A stretch of DNA of 64,000 nt from Rhodoferax fermentans (lineage in GTDB: Bacteria; Pseudomonadota; Gammaproteobacteria; Burkholderiales; Burkholderiaceae_C): contig NZ_MTJN01000002.1 in NCBI RefSeq assembly GCF_002017865.1, positions 3,844,001-3,908,000 on the forward strand, written 5' to 3'. Both the position numbers and the translations under genes were made by a program. A model generated the notes under the pieces. It saw nothing but the letters and a program-made list of their open reading frames with translations, ran no database searches and was not told where the DNA came from. Numbering within the stretch: position 1 is the stretch's first letter; every line of letters begins with the position of its first letter. Below, in pieces: positions 40,916 to 48,922 of the stretch.

Positions 40916-41994
40916 AGGTTGGCAAAACTCGAAGGACGGTTGTGACCCGCCGCCTGCCGGTGCGCTTGCGCAGCGGCCAGCACAGACGTCCAGGCTTGCC
41001 AGACGCTGTCCACGGTGGGTGTCGGATCGGCATAAACACTGACCTGGCGCGGCGCCGGGCCACCGTGTTCGACCTGCCGCTCGGCCAGCGGGCCGGTGCG
41101 CCAGGCGGTGTCAAAGTTGTAGAGCTGCACATGGGCCAGGTCCAGCGCCACCGCGATATGGCTCAGGCCACTGTCCACACCAATCACACCGTCGCAGTTG
41201 GCCAGGGAGTCGGTCAGGGCGTCCAGCGCCAGTCGCGGCCAGACCTGCACATGGGCCAGATCCTGGGCAATCTCGTGGCAGGTGGCTTCTTCGGCCGCAC
41301 TGCCATGCGGCAGGGCCACCATAAAACCGGCAGCGTTCAGGCGGGTTGCCAAGGCACGCCAATGGTCCAGCGGCCAGCATTTGTCGGCACGCGAGGTGCC
41401 ATGCACCAAGGCCACCAGACCTTGCAAGCCGGTTCGGAATGCTACTTTTTTGGTATCTGCCAGCCCTTTATCCATCTGGGCCAACAGCCCAAAATGCATG
41501 TAAAACGGCAGGGTGTAGCCAAATATCTCGGCACACAGCAGGCGAGCCCGTGTGACCGCGTGGCAGTGGGTCGGCAAGGTGATCGCCACATCGGCCACCC
41601 AGCGCGCCGGTGCCTCAAAGCTGGAGCCTTCGGTCTGGTTGGCCATGCCGTAGCGTTTGCCACCTGGCGCCAGCCGGGCCAGCTTGGACACCAGGGCCGA
41701 TTTGCTCAAACCCTGCAGGTCAATCACCGCGTCGTAAGTTGTCTGCTGCAGCTCCTGCTTGAACTCTTTCCAGGCCTGGCGTGTCTCTGCGGCCAAAGGC
41801 GCTTTGCGCCAGCGCCGCAGCTCACAGTGGATCACCCGGTGCACGCCTTTGCAGCGCAGCACCAGCGGCGCAAACGCACGCTCGACCACCCAGTCGATCT
41901 GCGCATAGGGATGGGCCAGGCGGATGTCCTGCACCGCCGCCATGGTGTGCACCACATCCCCCAGCGAGGAGAGTTTGACAATCAGGATCCGCAC
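40912..41994 (-). CDS. waaC: Lipopolysaccharide heptosyltransferase I
   Basis: 360 residues, glycosyltransferase family 9. N-terminal MRILIVKLSSLGDVVHTM is the family signature, followed by IDWVVERAFAPLV and DAVIDLQGLSKSALVS. C-terminal ADP-heptose-binding elements include VHGTSRADKCWPLDHW and CDGVIGVDSGLSHIAVAL. It transfers the first heptose to Kdo2-lipid A. About residues 169-186 (QMDKGLADTKKVAF) match a partly decayed palindromic repeat. It lies between the phosphohexomutase and waaA genes on the minus strand and overlaps waaA. Confidence 0.94.
   Translation of the reverse strand: MRILIVKLSSLGDVVHTMAAVQDIRLAHPYAQIDWVVERAFAPLVLRCKGVHRVIHCELRRWRKAPLAAETRQAWKEFKQELQQTTYDAVIDLQGLSKSALVSKLARLAPGGKRYGMANQTEGSSFEAPARWVADVAITLPTHCHAVTRARLLCAEIFGYTLPFYMHFGLLAQMDKGLADTKKVAFRTGLQGLVALVHGTSRADKCWPLDHWRALATRLNAAGFMVALPHGSAAEEATCHEIAQDLAHVQVWPRLALDALTDSLANCDGVIGVDSGLSHIAVALDLAHVQLYNFDTAWRTGPLAERQVEHGGPAPRQVSVYADPTPTVDSVWQAWTSVLAAAQAHRQAAGHNRPSSFANL
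41438..41490 (-). repeat. Partly decayed palindromic repeat inside waaC
   Basis: On the minus strand AAGGGCTGGCAGATACCAAA agrees with the reverse element (AAGGGCTAGTAGCTATCAAA) at most positions, preceded by TTGGCC. The other stem arm is shortened. It is read in frame by waaC. Confidence 0.55.
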
Positions 41995-42030
41995 GTCAAC
42001 CGCCCTGCACCCACAGACAGCGCATGAAGG

Positions 42031-43413
42031 TCAATGGGCAGCGGTGTCAAACTGCGCGTCGGGCTTGACCGAGCGCAACAGGGCCAGCATGTCGGCCTCA
42101 ATACGCGCCAGCGCCTCGGGCGTGTGGCCCTCAAACCGCAACACCAGCACCGGTGTGGTGTTCGAGCCGCGGATCAGGCCAAAACCGTCCGGCCAGTCCA
42201 CGCGCAGGCCGTCAATGGTGTTGACGGTGGCCGGTGCCGGGAAGTTGACCTTGGCCACCAACTGGTCGACCAGACGGTGCGGCTCACCCTCGGCACATTT
42301 CACATTGAGTTCGGGCGTGGAGAAGCTGGTGGGCAGCGCGTTGAGCACCGCGTTGGCGTCAGGCGACTGGCTCAAAATCTCCAACAGGCGGCAACCGGCG
42401 TAGGTGCCGTCGTCAAAGCCGTACCAGCGCTCCTTGAAGAAGATGTGGCCACTCATCTCGCCACCCAGAGGCGAGCCAATCTCTTTCATCTTGGCTTTGA
42501 TCAGCGAGTGGCCGGTCTTGAACATCATCGGCACGCCTCCGGCTTCCACGATGGTGGGTGCAAGGCGCTGGGAACACTTCACGTCAAAAATGATGGTGCC
42601 ACCGGGCGCACGTTTGAGCACATCACGTGCAAACAGCATCATCTGGCGGTCCGGGTAAATCGTGTTGCCCTCTTTGGTGACGATGCCCAGGCGGTCACCG
42701 TCGCCGTCAAAAGCCAGACCAATTTCGGCATCACCGGCCTGGAGCGCGGCCACCACGTCACGCAGGTTTTCGGGTTTGCTCGGGTCGGGGTGGTGGTTGG
42801 GGAAGTTGCCATCCACCTCGCTGTGTAACTCGGTCACCTCACAACCAATCGCACGCAGAATGCCAGGGGCCGAGGCACCGGCAATGCCGTTGCCCGAGTC
42901 AACCACAATCTTCATCGGGCGCGAGAGTTGGATGCCACCCACAATGCGAGCGGAGTAAGCAGGCAACACATCCACATGGCGCACCGAGCCGCCATCCTGC
43001 AGCACCCAGCTGTCGTTTTCCATGATCTGGCGCAGGGTCTGGATCTCGTCGCCGTAGATGGCGCGGCCGTCCATCACCATCTTGAAACCGTTGTAATCCT
43101 TGGGGTTGTGGCTGCCGGTGACCTGGATGCCGCTGGCGCACAAGGTGGTGGCGGCAAAGTACAACATCGGTGTGGTGGCTTTGCCAATGTCGATCACCTC
43201 GACACCGACCGACACCAGACCCTGGATCAGCGCGGCACTCAGTGCCGGACCACTCAAGCGCCCGTCGCGCCCGACCGCGACCACTTTTTGCCCCTCACGC
43301 AAGGCCACGGTGCCAAAGGCCCGGCCCAGGGCTTCGGCCATGGCCTCATTCACGGTGCTGGGCACCACACCACGGATGTCATAGGCTTTGAAAATCGTAG
43401 GAGATAACTGCAT
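42031..43413 (-). CDS. Phosphomannomutase/phosphoglucomutase
   Basis: 460 residues from ATG at 43413 (MQLSPTIFKAYDIRGVVP), with AAGGGA upstream. Phosphoserine loop TGSHNPKDYNGFKM, metal loop DGDGDRLG and sugar-binding loop GGEMSGHIFFKERW are all intact, as in AlgC/ManB. It interconverts hexose 6- and 1-phosphates for LPS core, alginate-like or nucleotide-sugar synthesis. It starts a minus-strand cluster with waaC and waaA, which supports an LPS role. Confidence 0.94.
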   Translation of the reverse strand: MQLSPTIFKAYDIRGVVPSTVNEAMAEALGRAFGTVALREGQKVVAVGRDGRLSGPALSAALIQGLVSVGVEVIDIGKATTPMLYFAATTLCASGIQVTGSHNPKDYNGFKMVMDGRAIYGDEIQTLRQIMENDSWVLQDGGSVRHVDVLPAYSARIVGGIQLSRPMKIVVDSGNGIAGASAPGILRAIGCEVTELHSEVDGNFPNHHPDPSKPENLRDVVAALQAGDAEIGLAFDGDGDRLGIVTKEGNTIYPDRQMMLFARDVLKRAPGGTIIFDVKCSQRLAPTIVEAGGVPMMFKTGHSLIKAKMKEIGSPLGGEMSGHIFFKERWYGFDDGTYAGCRLLEILSQSPDANAVLNALPTSFSTPELNVKCAEGEPHRLVDQLVAKVNFPAPATVNTIDGLRVDWPDGFGLIRGSNTTPVLVLRFEGHTPEALARIEADMLALLRSVKPDAQFDTAAH

Positions 43414-43546
43414 GAAGGTCCCTTGCTGGTTGGAGAAGTTCCGTTTTTGCGCTGGGCATTGTAGGCCGCCAACCAAGTCAGGGAGATGTCCGAAAACGGC
43501 CAGAACTGGCAGCACACAAGGCGCTGCGGCACCTATCATCCAACGC

Positions 43547-45094
43547 ATGTTCCTGCAACCCACCACCGCCTACGACGATGCCTGTTACCTGGCCCTGAAA
43601 GCCCGGGACGCGCGGTTCGACGGCAATTTTTTCACCGGTGTCACCTCCACCGGTATTTATTGCCGACCGGTGTGTCGGGTGCGCACCCCCAAGCGTGACA
43701 ACTGCCGTTTTTTCCCACACGCAGCGCTGGCGGAGCAAGCCGGGTTTCGCCCCTGCCTGCGTTGTCGCCCCGAATTGGCGCCCGCTGGCGGGGGAGCCCA
43801 GGTCTGGTCGATGCAGGACGCCTCCAGCATCCTGGCGCAGCAGGCCGCCCGGCTGATGGACGCCGCGCCTGGCAGCCCGAGCCAGGCTCTGGGTGTGGCC
43901 ACACTGGCGCAGCGTCTGGGCATCAGCGACCGGCATTTGCGGCGCATTTTTGAGGCGCAGTTTGGTGTCTCGCCGCTGCAATACCTGCAAACCCGGCGCC
44001 TGTTGTGCGCCAAACAGCTGCTGACCGACACCCGACTACCTGCCACGCAGGTGGCGCAGATCAGCGGGTTTGCCAGCGTGCGGCGGTTTAACGCGGTGTT
44101 TGCCGAACACTATGGCCTGAACCCAACCCAGCTGCGGCGCAGCGGACCACCCAGCAGCGCCGCAGGCCAGAGCGGCATCCATCTCAAACTGGCCTACCGC
44201 CCGCCCTATGACGTGGCGGCCATGCTGCAGTTTTTGGCCAGACGCCAAGTCCAAGGCACCGAGCTGGTGAGCCTGGCACCCAAAAGCCCCGGTATCGCCA
44301 AAACCCTGTCCATCCACAACGGTTCACAGCGCACCACCGGCTGGGTGGTGGCGCAGTTTGATGACACCCGCTGCCGTGTCGACCTGACGGTGAGTGACTC
44401 TCTGGCTGAGGTGTTGCCCCAGGTGATGGCAAAGGTACGCGCCCTGCTCGACCTGGACGCTGACCCGAGCGCCATCAACCAGGTGTTGCACACCCATTTT
44501 CCGAACAGTGACGGCCTGCGTCTGCCCGGCGCATTCGACGGTTTTGAGCTGGCGGTGCGTGCGGTGCTGGGACAACAAATCACCGTGGCCGCGGCGCGCA
44601 CCCTGTGCCAGCGGCTGGTGGTCCGCTTTGGTGAGACGATCCAGACACCGGTGGCCGGCCTGGACCGGCTGTTCCCGAGTGCCGAGACACTGGCCACAGC
44701 CAGCGGCGAGGTGCTGGGCCAACTCGGCATCGTGAAGCAACGCCAGAACGCCATCCTGGCCCTGGCACATGCGGTGGCCAGCGGCGCGCTGCAGTTGCAG
44801 CCCGGCGCCGACCCCGACCAGACCCGCGCGGTGTTACAAACCCTGCCGGGTATTGGTGACTGGACGGCGCAATACATCTGCATGCGCGCCCTGCACTGGC
44901 CCGATGCGTTTCCAGCGGGTGATGTGGCCTTGCACAACGCGCTGGGTGTGCGCCAGCAGCCCAACCCGGCGCAAGCCGCGTTGGCCGCTGCCACCGCCTG
45001 GCAACCGTGGCGCAGTTACGCGGTGATCCGCGCCTGGGCCAATCTGCCGCCGCCCACCAGTTCCGAGGAATCTCGCCCCATCACTATGACTTAA
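43547..45094 (+). CDS. Ada-type regulator fused to AlkA DNA-3-methyladenine glycosylase
   Basis: 515 residues from ATG at 43547. Residues 1-85 are the Ada methylphosphotriester-accepting Zn domain with its four cysteines (IYCRPVCRVRTPKRDNCRFF and FRPCLRCRPEL). An AraC-type helix-turn-helix follows (LAQRLGISDRHLRRIFEAQF). The rest is AlkA: an N-terminal fold and an HhH-GPD region LPGIGDWTAQYICMRALHWP with the catalytic aspartate in PAGDVALHN. It excises alkylated bases and probably activates alkylation-response genes, including itself and ogt downstream. The stop codon is at the edge of a palindromic repeat. Confidence 0.93.
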   Translation: MFLQPTTAYDDACYLALKARDARFDGNFFTGVTSTGIYCRPVCRVRTPKRDNCRFFPHAALAEQAGFRPCLRCRPELAPAGGGAQVWSMQDASSILAQQAARLMDAAPGSPSQALGVATLAQRLGISDRHLRRIFEAQFGVSPLQYLQTRRLLCAKQLLTDTRLPATQVAQISGFASVRRFNAVFAEHYGLNPTQLRRSGPPSSAAGQSGIHLKLAYRPPYDVAAMLQFLARRQVQGTELVSLAPKSPGIAKTLSIHNGSQRTTGWVVAQFDDTRCRVDLTVSDSLAEVLPQVMAKVRALLDLDADPSAINQVLHTHFPNSDGLRLPGAFDGFELAVRAVLGQQITVAAARTLCQRLVVRFGETIQTPVAGLDRLFPSAETLATASGEVLGQLGIVKQRQNAILALAHAVASGALQLQPGADPDQTRAVLQTLPGIGDWTAQYICMRALHWPDAFPAGDVALHNALGVRQQPNPAQAALAAATAWQPWRSYAVIRAWANLPPPTSSEESRPITMT

Positions 45095-45136
45095 ATAGCT
45101 AAAAGCCCTTTTGATACAAGGGCTAGAGGCCAAAAC
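45093..45136 (+). repeat. Palindromic repeat copy between alkA-like gene and ogt
   Basis: AATAGCTAAA, perfect stem AGCCCTT-TTGATAC-AAGGGCT (45104-45124), tail AGAGGCCAAAAC. It fills the gap from the TAA of the upstream gene to two bases before the ogt ATG, so an mRNA hairpin would sit at the ogt ribosome-binding region. Confidence 0.92.
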
Positions 45137-45138
45137 AC

Positions 45139-45633
45139 ATGAAACTCCCAAAACACACCCAAGTCACCCAGTTCACCAGCCCACTGGGCCAGATGCTGCT
45201 GGCGGCTTGCAACAAGCAGCTGGTCGGCATCTGGTTTGAGGGCCAGGCGCATCTGCCTGACCTGTCGGCTTGCGCCCCCGATGCCGGGCAGCCGGTGTTG
45301 CACCAGGCCAAGCTGCAGTTGCAGGACTACTTTGCCGGGCAGCGCCAACAGTTTGATTTACCTTTGAACCTGACCACCGGCACCGCGTTCCAGCAGGCCG
45401 TGTGGCAGGCGCTGCTGGATATCCCGTTCGGTGCCACCTGCAGTTACGGCCAGCTGGCCAGCCGCATTGGCCAACCCAGCGCGGTGCGTGCCGTGGGTGC
45501 GGCCGTGGGGCGCAACCCCTTGACTATCATCGTGCCCTGTCACCGGGTGATTGGCGCCAAGGGCAGCTTGACCGGCTACGCAGGTGGCCTGGACCGAAAA
45601 ACCGCTCTGCTGCAACTTGAAGGTGTCCTGTGA
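45139..45633 (+). CDS. ogt: Methylated-DNA--protein-cysteine methyltransferase
   Basis: 164 residues. The suicide cysteine is in [20 protein letters not shown] and the DNA-binding helix region is [17 protein letters not shown]. It removes O6-methylguanine and O4-methylthymine lesions by irreversible methyl transfer. It follows the Ada-AlkA fusion gene, with only a palindromic repeat between them, so both probably form an alkylation-repair operon. The next gene's GTG overlaps its TGA. Confidence 0.95.
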   Translation: MKLPKHTQVTQFTSPLGQMLLAACNKQLVGIWFEGQAHLPDLSACAPDAGQPVLHQAKLQLQDYFAGQRQQFDLPLNLTTGTAFQQAVWQALLDIPFGATCSYGQLASRIGQPSAVRAVGAAVGRNPLTIIVPCHRVIGAKGSLTGYAGGLDRKTALLQLEGVL

Positions 45634-46529
45634 TTTCCCCCTCCTCCAAACAGCCCTGGCTGATCGAATTTGTCCTGCTGGGTGCCATCTGGGGTGCCTC
45701 GTTTTTGTTCATGCGCCTGGGCGCCGCCGAGTTTGGTGCGCTGCCCACGGCAGGCCTGCGGGTAGGGATTGCTGCCCTGTTTTTGCTACCGCTGTTGCTG
45801 GCACGTGGCCAGGGGGCGGCGTTGGGCCAGCACTGGAAGAAGATCTTCTTTCTGGGGCTGATCAATTCCGGCATCCCGTTTGCCTGTTACGCCTATGCGC
45901 TGATGAGCATCACCACCGGTTTGTCGGCGCTGCTCAACGCCACGGTGCCGCTGTTTGGCGCGCTGGTCGCCTGGGTCTGGTTGCGTGACCGGCCACACCG
46001 TCTGAAAATTCTGGGTCTGCTGATCGGGTTTGTGGGTGTGGCCATGCTGGCCTGGGGCAAAGCCAGCTTCAAGCCCGATGCCTCGGGCCTGTCCAGTGGC
46101 TGGGCGGTGGTGGCCTGTCTGGTGGCGTGTCTGTGTTACGGCATCGCCGCCAGTTTCACCAAACGTTACCTGGCCGGGGTGCCGTCGCTGGCGGTGGCCA
46201 CTGGCAGCCAAATCGGCGCCACGCTGGGTCTGGCGCTGCCTGCGCTGTGGCTCTGGCCGACAGCGACGCCCAGCATGACGGCCTGGCTGGCGCTGTTGGC
46301 AGTGGGTGTGTTGTGCACCGGTGTGGCCTATGTGCTGTTTTTCCGGTTGATTGAAAAAGTGGGCGCGGCCAGCACGCTGACGGTGACCTTCCTGATCCCG
46401 GTGTTTGCGCTGATCTACGGCCTGGTGTTTCTGGGTGAGTTGGTCACACCCTGGATGCTGATCTGTGGCACGGCGATTTTGTGCGGCACCGCGTTGTCGC
46501 TGGACTTGTTCAAGCTGCGCCGGCATTAA
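45630..46529 (+). CDS. EamA/DMT-family exporter
   Basis: 299 residues, ten hydrophobic helices in two EamA repeats ([20 protein letters not shown] at the start; [20 protein letters not shown] in the second). Proteins of this family export metabolites or amino acids; the cargo is not predictable. A GTG start overlapping the ogt stop (GTGA) is proposed, so it is probably translated from the same mRNA as the repair genes, although a functional link is not evident. Confidence 0.88.
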   Translation: MISPSSKQPWLIEFVLLGAIWGASFLFMRLGAAEFGALPTAGLRVGIAALFLLPLLLARGQGAALGQHWKKIFFLGLINSGIPFACYAYALMSITTGLSALLNATVPLFGALVAWVWLRDRPHRLKILGLLIGFVGVAMLAWGKASFKPDASGLSSGWAVVACLVACLCYGIAASFTKRYLAGVPSLAVATGSQIGATLGLALPALWLWPTATPSMTAWLALLAVGVLCTGVAYVLFFRLIEKVGAASTLTVTFLIPVFALIYGLVFLGELVTPWMLICGTAILCGTALSLDLFKLRRH

Positions 46530-46590
46530 AGCGCCACCTCAGAACTGACACAAAGCCATCTCGGCTCTTAGTGCGGCCCAATGTGCATTG

Positions 46591-46630
46591 GATTCCGCTC
46601 GGGCTGAGCCTGCCGACGGCCTTCGACAGG
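46591..46630 (+). repeat. Half copy of a CTTCGACAGG-type intergenic repeat
   Basis: CCGCTCGGGCTGAGCCTG followed by CCGACGGCCTTCGACAGG resembles the widespread bacterial repeat in which GGGCTGAGCCTGTCGAAGG and its inverse form a hairpin. It lies in the gap before the stress gene at 46809. Confidence 0.6.
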
Positions 46631-46709
46631 TCACGCAAACAGTTCATGCTCCAGCGGTTTTGTGCGCATGCGGCACGGCGCTGCCAGCGGATTTGCTCAG
46701 GTTTTCCAC

Positions 46710-46731
46710 CTGTGTGCGCGAGCGAACAGAC
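46710..46731 (+). promoter_or_regulatory. Shared upstream motif, copy 2
   Basis: CTGTGTGCGCG-AGCGAACAGAC, differing at 2 of 22 positions from the site upstream of the barrel-protein gene at 21478-21501, in the same orientation toward its gene. It ends 77 bases before the ATG at 46809. It is probably the binding site of a common activator or part of an alternative promoter. Confidence 0.5.
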
Positions 46732-46808
46732 GTCTTGCTGGCCACCCCTTAACGTCAGGACTTCGGAGCGTTTGCTGCTCGCGAAAGTCTTAACTTTAAG
46801 GAATCAAC

Positions 46809-47429
46809 ATGAAGAACCCTCTCAATCTGCTCAGTGGTGTTGCTATGGCGACCTGTTTGCTGTTTGGCAGCAGTGCCATGGCGCAAACCATGTCTTCCAG
46901 CGATTTCAGCGCTGCCAAAACCCGCATCAAGGCCGACTACAAGGTCGACAAAAAAGCCTGTGACTCCCAGGCAGACAACGCCAAGGACGTCTGTGTCGCC
47001 GAAGCCAAAGGCAAAGAAGCTGTGGCCCTGGCCGAGCTGGACAACAGCTACAAACCGACCGCCAAAACCCACAACAAAGTCAGCATCGCCAAAGCCGAAG
47101 CTGCTTATGACGTGGCCAAAGAAAAATGTGATGACCTGGCTGGCAACCCCAAGGATGTCTGTGTGAAAGAAGCCAAGGCCGCGCTGACCGCCGCCAAAGC
47201 CGATGCCAAGGTGCAAATGAAGACCTCGGCCGCCAACACCACAGCCAAAGAAAAAACCACCGAAGCCAAAGCCCAGGCCAGCAGCGAGAACAAGGAAGTT
47301 CGCGCCGACGCAGCAGCCGACAAACGTGCAGCCCAGCTGAAGGTGGCTGAAGAAAAGTGTGATGCCCTGGCATCCACCGCCAAAGACAACTGTCTGAAAG
47401 ACGCCAAAGTCACTTTTGGCAAGTTGTAA
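46809..47429 (+). CDS. Periplasmic protein with three C-x10-C repeats
   Basis: 206 residues with signal peptide ending SSAMAQ. Not recognised as a named family. The mature protein is Ala/Lys-rich and helical, with three similar units: KKACDSQADNAKDVCVAEAK, KEKCDDLAGNPKDVCVKEAK and EEKCDALASTAKDNCLKDAK. The cysteine pairs are 51/62, 97/108 and 174/185, each C-x10-C, suggesting three intra-helix-hairpin disulfides. The stretch between the second and third repeats is low-complexity (Thr/Ala/Lys/Glu). AAGGA precedes the ATG. It heads a run of small membrane stress genes, so an envelope-stress role is inferred. Confidence 0.8.
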   Translation: MKNPLNLLSGVAMATCLLFGSSAMAQTMSSSDFSAAKTRIKADYKVDKKACDSQADNAKDVCVAEAKGKEAVALAELDNSYKPTAKTHNKVSIAKAEAAYDVAKEKCDDLAGNPKDVCVKEAKAALTAAKADAKVQMKTSAANTTAKEKTTEAKAQASSENKEVRADAAADKRAAQLKVAEEKCDALASTAKDNCLKDAKVTFGKL

Positions 47430-47489
47430 GCCCAATGGGCCGGCTTGCTGCCGGTCTGTTTCACCCCTTCACCTAACCGGAGACTCACC

Positions 47490-47654
47490 ATGCTGCATTA
47501 CGCCGTTGTATTTTTTGTCATCGCTCTGATTGCGGCCCTGTTCGGCTTTGGCGGCATCGCCGCTGGCGCTGTGGGCATTGCCAAGATTTTGTTTTTTGTT
47601 TTTATTGTGCTGGCCGTTGTCAGCTTCCTGTTCGGTGCGCTCAAAGGACGCTAG
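47490..47654 (+). CDS. DUF1328 two-helix membrane peptide
   Basis: 54 residues from ATG at 47490 with CCGGAGA upstream. It is almost wholly two hydrophobic helices ([20 protein letters not shown] and [20 protein letters not shown]), the pattern of DUF1328/YtjA proteins, which are commonly stress- or stationary-phase-induced. Function unknown. It sits between the Cys-repeat protein and the ElaB-like gene, about 60 and 36 bases from them. Confidence 0.88.
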   Translation: MLHYAVVFFVIALIAALFGFGGIAAGAVGIAKILFFVFIVLAVVSFLFGALKGR

Positions 47655-47690
47655 TCCACACCCCTCTTTAACCCATTTCAAGGAACCACC

Positions 47691-48071
47691 ATGTCCATGA
47701 CACCTACCACTGAAAAAACTGGCAACCTGATTGACCAGGCCTCCCAGTCTGCAGACCACGCCATCCGCGCCAGCCAGCAAGCGGCCAACCAAGCCGTTGA
47801 CAGCGCTGGCAACGCATTACAAGGCTTGCGTCAACAGGCCACACCGGTGCTCGAGCGCGCCAGCGAACAGGTCAGCGCGATGGCCCACCGTGGCCTGGAG
47901 TCCGTGCGTGAAACCACCCACCAATTGCGTGTCAAGGCCGAACACGCCTCGGACAGCACCGTGGGCTACATCCGCCAGGAACCGGTCAAAGCGGTGCTGA
48001 TTGCCGCTGCCACCGGCGCTGCACTGATGGCGCTGGTGAGCCTGGTGGCCCGCTCACGCGACCGCCATTAA
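47691..48071 (+). CDS. DUF883/ElaB-YqjD-like tail-anchored protein
   Basis: 126 residues. A long amphipathic Gln/Ala-rich helical region precedes a C-terminal membrane anchor with the family-typical YIRQEPVKAVLIAAATGAAL. E. coli YqjD and ElaB bind ribosomes at the inner membrane in stationary phase; the same is inferred here. AAGGA lies before the ATG. The next two genes resemble YqjE and YqjK, so the order matches the E. coli yqjD-yqjE-yqjK operon. Confidence 0.85.
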   Translation: MSMTPTTEKTGNLIDQASQSADHAIRASQQAANQAVDSAGNALQGLRQQATPVLERASEQVSAMAHRGLESVRETTHQLRVKAEHASDSTVGYIRQEPVKAVLIAAATGAALMALVSLVARSRDRH

Positions 48072-48094
48072 ACATCGCTGAGGCTCGGCTGCTG

Positions 48095-48472
48095 ATGCAC
48101 CCTTTATTGGCCCTCTTGGCCACCCGACCACAACTGCTGGTAGACCATGCGCAGGCTTACGCTGCGCTGTTTTCCGAGGAGTTGGGCCTGGCCCGCGCCA
48201 CCTGGCAGCGCCAGCTGTTGTTGTACGCGGCGGCCTTGTGTGCCCTGGGTGTGGCAGCGGTGCTGGCAGGGGTGGCCACCATGCTGTGGTTTGCCACAGC
48301 GGCACCAGCACAGGCCTTGTGGGTGTTGCTGGCCGTGCCTGCCGTGCCACTGCTGGTCGCGGTGGTTTGTCTGCTGCTGGCACGCCAGCCAGCACCATCC
48401 GCCGCCTTTGCCAGCCTAGGCCGCCAGATCAACGAAGACATGGCGATGTTGCGCGAAGCAGGTGAGCCATGA
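48095..48472 (+). CDS. YqjE-like (phage holin superfamily III) membrane protein
   Basis: 125 residues with two membrane helices (LLLYAAALCALGVAAVLAGV and ALWVLLAVPAVPLLVAVVCL) and short charged ends. The size, topology and place after a YqjD-like gene fit the YqjE/DUF1469 group, of unknown function. Its stop overlaps the next start (ATGA). Confidence 0.75.
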   Translation: MHPLLALLATRPQLLVDHAQAYAALFSEELGLARATWQRQLLLYAAALCALGVAAVLAGVATMLWFATAAPAQALWVLLAVPAVPLLVAVVCLLLARQPAPSAAFASLGRQINEDMAMLREAGEP

Positions 48473-48915
48473 GCCAGGACGTCAGCCCCTGCGAACGGCT
48501 TGCCGCCTCGCGTGAACGTTTGCGCCAGGCCATGCAACAGCCCCCCCGCACCGGTGTCGGCACCGGCAGCAACCCGGAGGGCCTGCTGGGTGGCCTGCTG
48601 GGCCATTTGCAAACCGGCCCGGGCTTGGGGCTGGTGGTGGATGTGTTGCAAGCCTGGTGGCAAAAACAACCGATGCGCATGGCCTTGCTGCTGGGCTCTG
48701 AAACCTCCAAGATGCTGTTGCAGCCGGTCGCCCAACGCCACCCCTACACGCTGGTGCTGGCCGCTGCGGCGCTGGGTGGCCTGACGGTGGTGCTGCGGCC
48801 CTGGCGCTGGATCTCCACCCCCGCCCTGCTTGCGGGTTTGATGCCACAGATCCTGTCCGAAGTCATGAAACACCTTGGCCCCAAGCCGCCAGCCAGCGGC
48901 ACCGCCCCCAAATAA
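48469..48915 (+). CDS. Hypothetical protein, YqjK-like by position
   Basis: 148 residues. A charged N-terminus (ERLAASRERLRQAMQQPP) resembles YqjK, then a Gly-rich stretch and a C-terminal hydrophobic segment (YTLVLAAAALGGLTVVL) with a second weak one (ISTPALLAGLMPQILSEV). No domain is recognised. It overlaps the YqjE-like gene by 4 bases and is followed after 7 bases by the AI-2E exporter gene, so it belongs to the same transcription unit. Confidence 0.7.
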   Translation: MSQDVSPCERLAASRERLRQAMQQPPRTGVGTGSNPEGLLGGLLGHLQTGPGLGLVVDVLQAWWQKQPMRMALLLGSETSKMLLQPVAQRHPYTLVLAAAALGGLTVVLRPWRWISTPALLAGLMPQILSEVMKHLGPKPPASGTAPK

Positions 48916-48922
48916 CTGGTCC

